In this document: in pieces, positions 22,764 to 25,199 of the stretch
Layout of the letters: each line of letters begins with the position of its first letter
How positions within the stretch are numbered: position 1 is the first letter of the stretch
From: BOG-1184 sp964651515
Lineage (GTDB): Bacteria; Fibrobacterota; Chitinivibrionia; Chitinivibrionales; Chitinispirillaceae
Assembly (NCBI GenBank): GCA_964651515.1
Contig: CAZYYB010000045.1
Coordinates: 1-25,199, forward strand
DNA: 25,199 bases
Direction: 5' to 3'
Translations under genes and position numbers: made by a program
Notes under the pieces: generated by a model
What the model was told of the DNA's origin: nothing
What the model saw: the letters and a program-made list of their open reading frames with translations, nothing else
Database searches by the model: none

Positions 22764-24851
22764 TCACCGGGTAAGCATCACGATCGCGGTCTTTTCAAAT
22801 CCGGCAGCTTTCATTCGAACGATATACGACCCGGCGGCGAAATTATACCCCTTGAGCGCCACCGTATACCGGCCCGCGGCCTGCTCCCGGTTGAGCAGCG
22901 GGGAAGTTCTTCCCAGCATATCCTGGAGCGTAATGGCAACCGTGCCCCGCACCGGCACCGAATAGGAAAGAACCCCATTGGCAACCGACATTTCGGCCGT
23001 CGCCATTTTAGCATATTGCTGCGGCAACACCGCCGATATCGTGGGGCCGGTGGTGAACGACCAGACGCTCGACCAGAGGCTCGGACCGAGATAGGCGACA
23101 TTGCCGCTTGCATTTGCCCGCCAGTAATACGTCGTGTTGGGCACGACGCCGCCGGCCAGCTGCGACAGCGCCGTCAGCCCGCTCTGGCTGTAAACGGTCG
23201 TCGCAAAGGTCGAACCGATTGAAACCTGGATGCCGTACGAAACCGCCGCATTCGTCGCTCCCCACGATACCACCGACGATGCAAGGCCGGTAGCACCGTT
23301 TGTCGGCGTGACCAGTGTCGGGGCGGCAGGGGTTCCACCGCCGACGGCAACTTCGCCGATAATTGCCGCAGTTCCGCCATAGACCGAATCGACTTCGAGC
23401 GTCACGAATTTTGCGCTCTGGACCGGGAACCGGACTTTCTTGACGTACCGGTTCGCCGACCAGCTGCCGAACGTGCCGCCTTCAAGATCGGTACCCGAGG
23501 TTACCTGCGTAAAAGTGACGTTGTCGGTACTCACATAGATTTTGTAGCGGAGAATGTTCCCGGTCAGTATAGGACCGCTCGTGGTCGTATCGCGCCGCGG
23601 GAGGTAAAAGAGCATCGAAACATTGTTGTAGACTTTGCCCAGGTCAAGGGTTATCGACTGGGGAAGCGCACCGGTTGAGGTCCAGATGCTCTGGAAGTCC
23701 CCCGAAGCCAGCCGGTCGTTAAATCCGTCGATGGCATTCATGGCGGTGGATGCTCCGCTTGTTGCCGTAACCGAAACCGGCGAAATCGGCTGCTCGATCA
23801 TTGGCTCCTGCACCGGCAGCGGCGGCCGCGAAAGATTCGGCTTCCATGCCGCACCGACGGCGGCGAGCCTGTTCACCAGCGCCGTATCGAGAAGCCCCTG
23901 TTCATTGGGGGGGCAGTCGAGCTGGAAGGTGCAATAGTGCGCGTTGAGGGAATCGAGATGGACTACGGCGATGGTATCGACACTCATCATGGTGGAGCCG
24001 CTGGTAACGGTCTTATCCCAGAACCAGTTATCCCCGATCGGTACCGCCTGCGCCGCGGCAAAGGTATTGTTGGAAGGGGTCCACAGGGCCCGGGATCCTT
24101 TTGTTTCCTCGATGAATTCGCAATCGGATTCCCACGGTTCGATCATGCCCTCGGTCTCGACAAACAGGCAGTTGGGCTGAAGCGCCTTTACCGTATCGCG
24201 AATGGCCTGCCAGGGAACGACCCGGTGGGCCTGCGCCCATCCATAGCCGTCGGTCCAGAAAATCGGGATGGGACCGTAGTTGGTCAGCAGTTCGGTAATC
24301 TGGGCCTCGATGTAGGCCAGTCCGGCTGCCGAAAGCGAATCGTAGGCGCTTGAAGGATTGGGTATTGCATTTGACGGATCGGGATTGGGCACGCCGTTGT
24401 TGGGATCCCAGATAGAGAAATACAGGCCCGGCCCCAGGCCGTATGACCTGAACGAGTCGACATATGCCTTGACGATATCCGCGAGCGAGTCCGAGCTTTG
24501 CCTGATCGTATAGGGAGCCAGTCCGTTGGGCGGCGTCGTCTGGGTCGGCCAGATGGCAAAGCCGTCATGGTGCTTGCACGTCAGCATGCCGTAGGTCATG
24601 CCCGCCGACTTTGCGGCCTTCGCCCACTGCCCGCAGTTCAGGTTCGTCGGATTGAAAACCAGGGGATTGGTACGAGCTTCGGCCCAGCCCGGATGAAAGG
24701 TATTCATATTGAAATGAATGAACATGCCGAACCGCTGGTCCACAAACTTCCGCTGCAGCGAATCGAGCGTTTGCACCTGGGCGAATACCGCTCCAACCGG
24801 GAGCAGCACCGCCAGGAACGACACCATACCGATTTTTCTGCCCAATGACAT
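22764..24851 (-). CDS. Secreted GH29 alpha-L-fucosidase with CBM32, FN3 and sorting domain
   Basis: A 695-residue secreted fucosidase. After a signal peptide (1-25, ending VFAQV) comes a GH29 barrel (about 30-340) with DQRFGMFIHFNMNTF, CKHHDGFAIW and the nucleophile motif IFWTDGYGW (Asp201). Next are an F5/8 type C/CBM32-like sugar-binding domain (about 355-500), an FN3-like module (about 505-600) and a C-terminal beta module with LQDMLGRTSPLL and AGSYIVRMKAAG, resembling type A sorting/FlgD-like domains. It should remove fucose from glycans outside the cell. The upstream ATG at 24890 gives a longer N terminus, but the ATG at 24851 has GGAGG at 24856-24860 and a normal signal peptide, so I choose it. 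It heads the minus-strand operon. A 203-bp gap separates it from the beta-barrel gene, so an internal promoter is possible. Confidence 0.92.
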   Translation of the reverse strand: MSLGRKIGMVSFLAVLLPVGAVFAQVQTLDSLQRKFVDQRFGMFIHFNMNTFHPGWAEARTNPLVFNPTNLNCGQWAKAAKSAGMTYGMLTCKHHDGFAIWPTQTTPPNGLAPYTIRQSSDSLADIVKAYVDSFRSYGLGPGLYFSIWDPNNGVPNPDPSNAIPNPSSAYDSLSAAGLAYIEAQITELLTNYGPIPIFWTDGYGWAQAHRVVPWQAIRDTVKALQPNCLFVETEGMIEPWESDCEFIEETKGSRALWTPSNNTFAAAQAVPIGDNWFWDKTVTSGSTMMSVDTIAVVHLDSLNAHYCTFQLDCPPNEQGLLDTALVNRLAAVGAAWKPNLSRPPLPVQEPMIEQPISPVSVTATSGASTAMNAIDGFNDRLASGDFQSIWTSTGALPQSITLDLGKVYNNVSMLFYLPRRDTTTSGPILTGNILRYKIYVSTDNVTFTQVTSGTDLEGGTFGSWSANRYVKKVRFPVQSAKFVTLEVDSVYGGTAAIIGEVAVGGGTPAAPTLVTPTNGATGLASSVVSWGATNAAVSYGIQVSIGSTFATTVYSQSGLTALSQLAGGVVPNTTYYWRANASGNVAYLGPSLWSSVWSFTTGPTISAVLPQQYAKMATAEMSVANGVLSYSVPVRGTVAITLQDMLGRTSPLLNREQAAGRYTVALKGYNFAAGSYIVRMKAAGFEKTAIVMLTR

Positions 24852-25199
24852 ACATCCTCCCGATTTTAATAAAAAGTTGGAACCCCTCATTAAAATTGCC
24901 CTCCCGTGCAGGATCGACGATCAAACGCGGGCCGGCTTTATCCGCTATTATGCCATTACGTAATAATTTTTTCCCGCAAACAGCTTTCATCCACCTGCCT
25001 GATTCATATATACATCCCCTGTGTTCTCAACACACGAGAATAAAAGTCAAGAATCGGACCAACTGTATTAGTGTGCTATTACACTTATCGTTACCCAAAA
25101 CATATGCAACTAATATAATGATTTGTCGCGCATTCTCCAACATATTTTTACGAATTATTAATTAGTTGCTTCTCAGGCGGGGCACCGCTTCGCGGTTAC
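24852..25199. other. Upstream region of the fucosidase operon, window edge
   Basis: About 350 bp of AT-rich sequence without a convincing gene on either strand; the promoter of the fucosidase operon should lie here. TTGACT occurs on the minus strand at about 25044-25049 but has no good -10 at normal spacing. The last bases hold a small REP-like inverted repeat (ACCGC-TTC-GCGGT, 25184-25196). Confidence 0.6.
25020..25034. promoter_or_regulatory. 15-bp palindrome upstream of fucosidase operon
   Basis: TGTGTT-CTC-AACACA is a perfect 6-3-6 inverted repeat about 170 bp upstream of the fucosidase start and adjacent to a minus-strand TTGACT. It has the form of a dimeric regulator site; the regulator is unknown. 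Confidence 0.4.

Noticed and set aside
24845..25165. Plus-strand open frame of 106 codons at the window end
   Set aside because: Overlaps the start and ribosome-binding site of the secreted fucosidase, AT-rich, no ribosome-binding site or domain.

Overview
The window is a 25.2 kb stretch of a bacterial chromosome or scaffold. It holds one run of ten unknown bases and starts inside a repeat array, so it looks like a draft-assembly contig. The best guess for the host is a member of the Fibrobacterota/FCB group, which is an inference. It rests on secreted glycosidases with C-terminal domains resembling type IX (type A) sorting/FlgD-like domains, a TonB/AgmX-type C-terminal domain, several lipoproteins, and a beta-barrel protein ending in Phe. 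Most genes look GC-rich. The first 1.2 kb is clearly AT-richer, and the AbiE-like pair and the beta-barrel gene look intermediate by eye.

Layout. (1) 1-1234: 5'-truncated Sel1-like/TPR repeat gene made of near-identical 123-bp units, cut off at its 3' end by a duplicated 24-bp motif that looks like a mobile-element end. (2) 1566-5381: haloalkane-dehalogenase-like hydrolase, then a secreted GH2 beta-glycosidase. (3) 5413-7857: AbiE-like type IV toxin-antitoxin pair behind an inverted-repeat operator candidate, followed by a stop/start-overlapping haem-binding-domain gene that appears to start with ATA. (4) 7880-11811 (minus): TonB-like C-terminal-domain protein, hybrid histidine kinase, and an overlapping zinc-ribbon membrane protein. 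(5) 11812-12271: divergent intergenic region with three hairpins. (6) 12272-15414 (plus): folE, an esterase with a strange N-terminal leader, tRNA-Val(CAC) with a clear promoter, and a membrane-spanning AraC-type regulator with an extracytoplasmic CBM9-like domain. (7) 15445-18949 (minus): cupin protein, a 40-residue ORF that standard ORF length cut-offs would miss, and a large lipoprotein combining a CxxCH haem motif, TolB-like propeller repeats and TPRs. (8) 19031-24851 (minus): apparent four-gene operon of GH29 fucosidase with CBM32/FN3/sorting domain, beta-barrel outer-membrane protein, lipoprotein GH29 fucosidase and small lipoprotein, closed by an intrinsic terminator.

How the genes may work together. 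GH2 plus two GH29 enzymes with different surface-targeting signals suggest degradation of fucosylated glycans at the cell surface. The beta-barrel protein between the two GH29 genes may help uptake or display, and the CBM9-like/AraC protein is a candidate sugar-responsive one-component regulator. The AbiE-like pair is the one recognisable defence/toxin-antitoxin module. All functions are inferred from reading the translated sequences; no database search was run.
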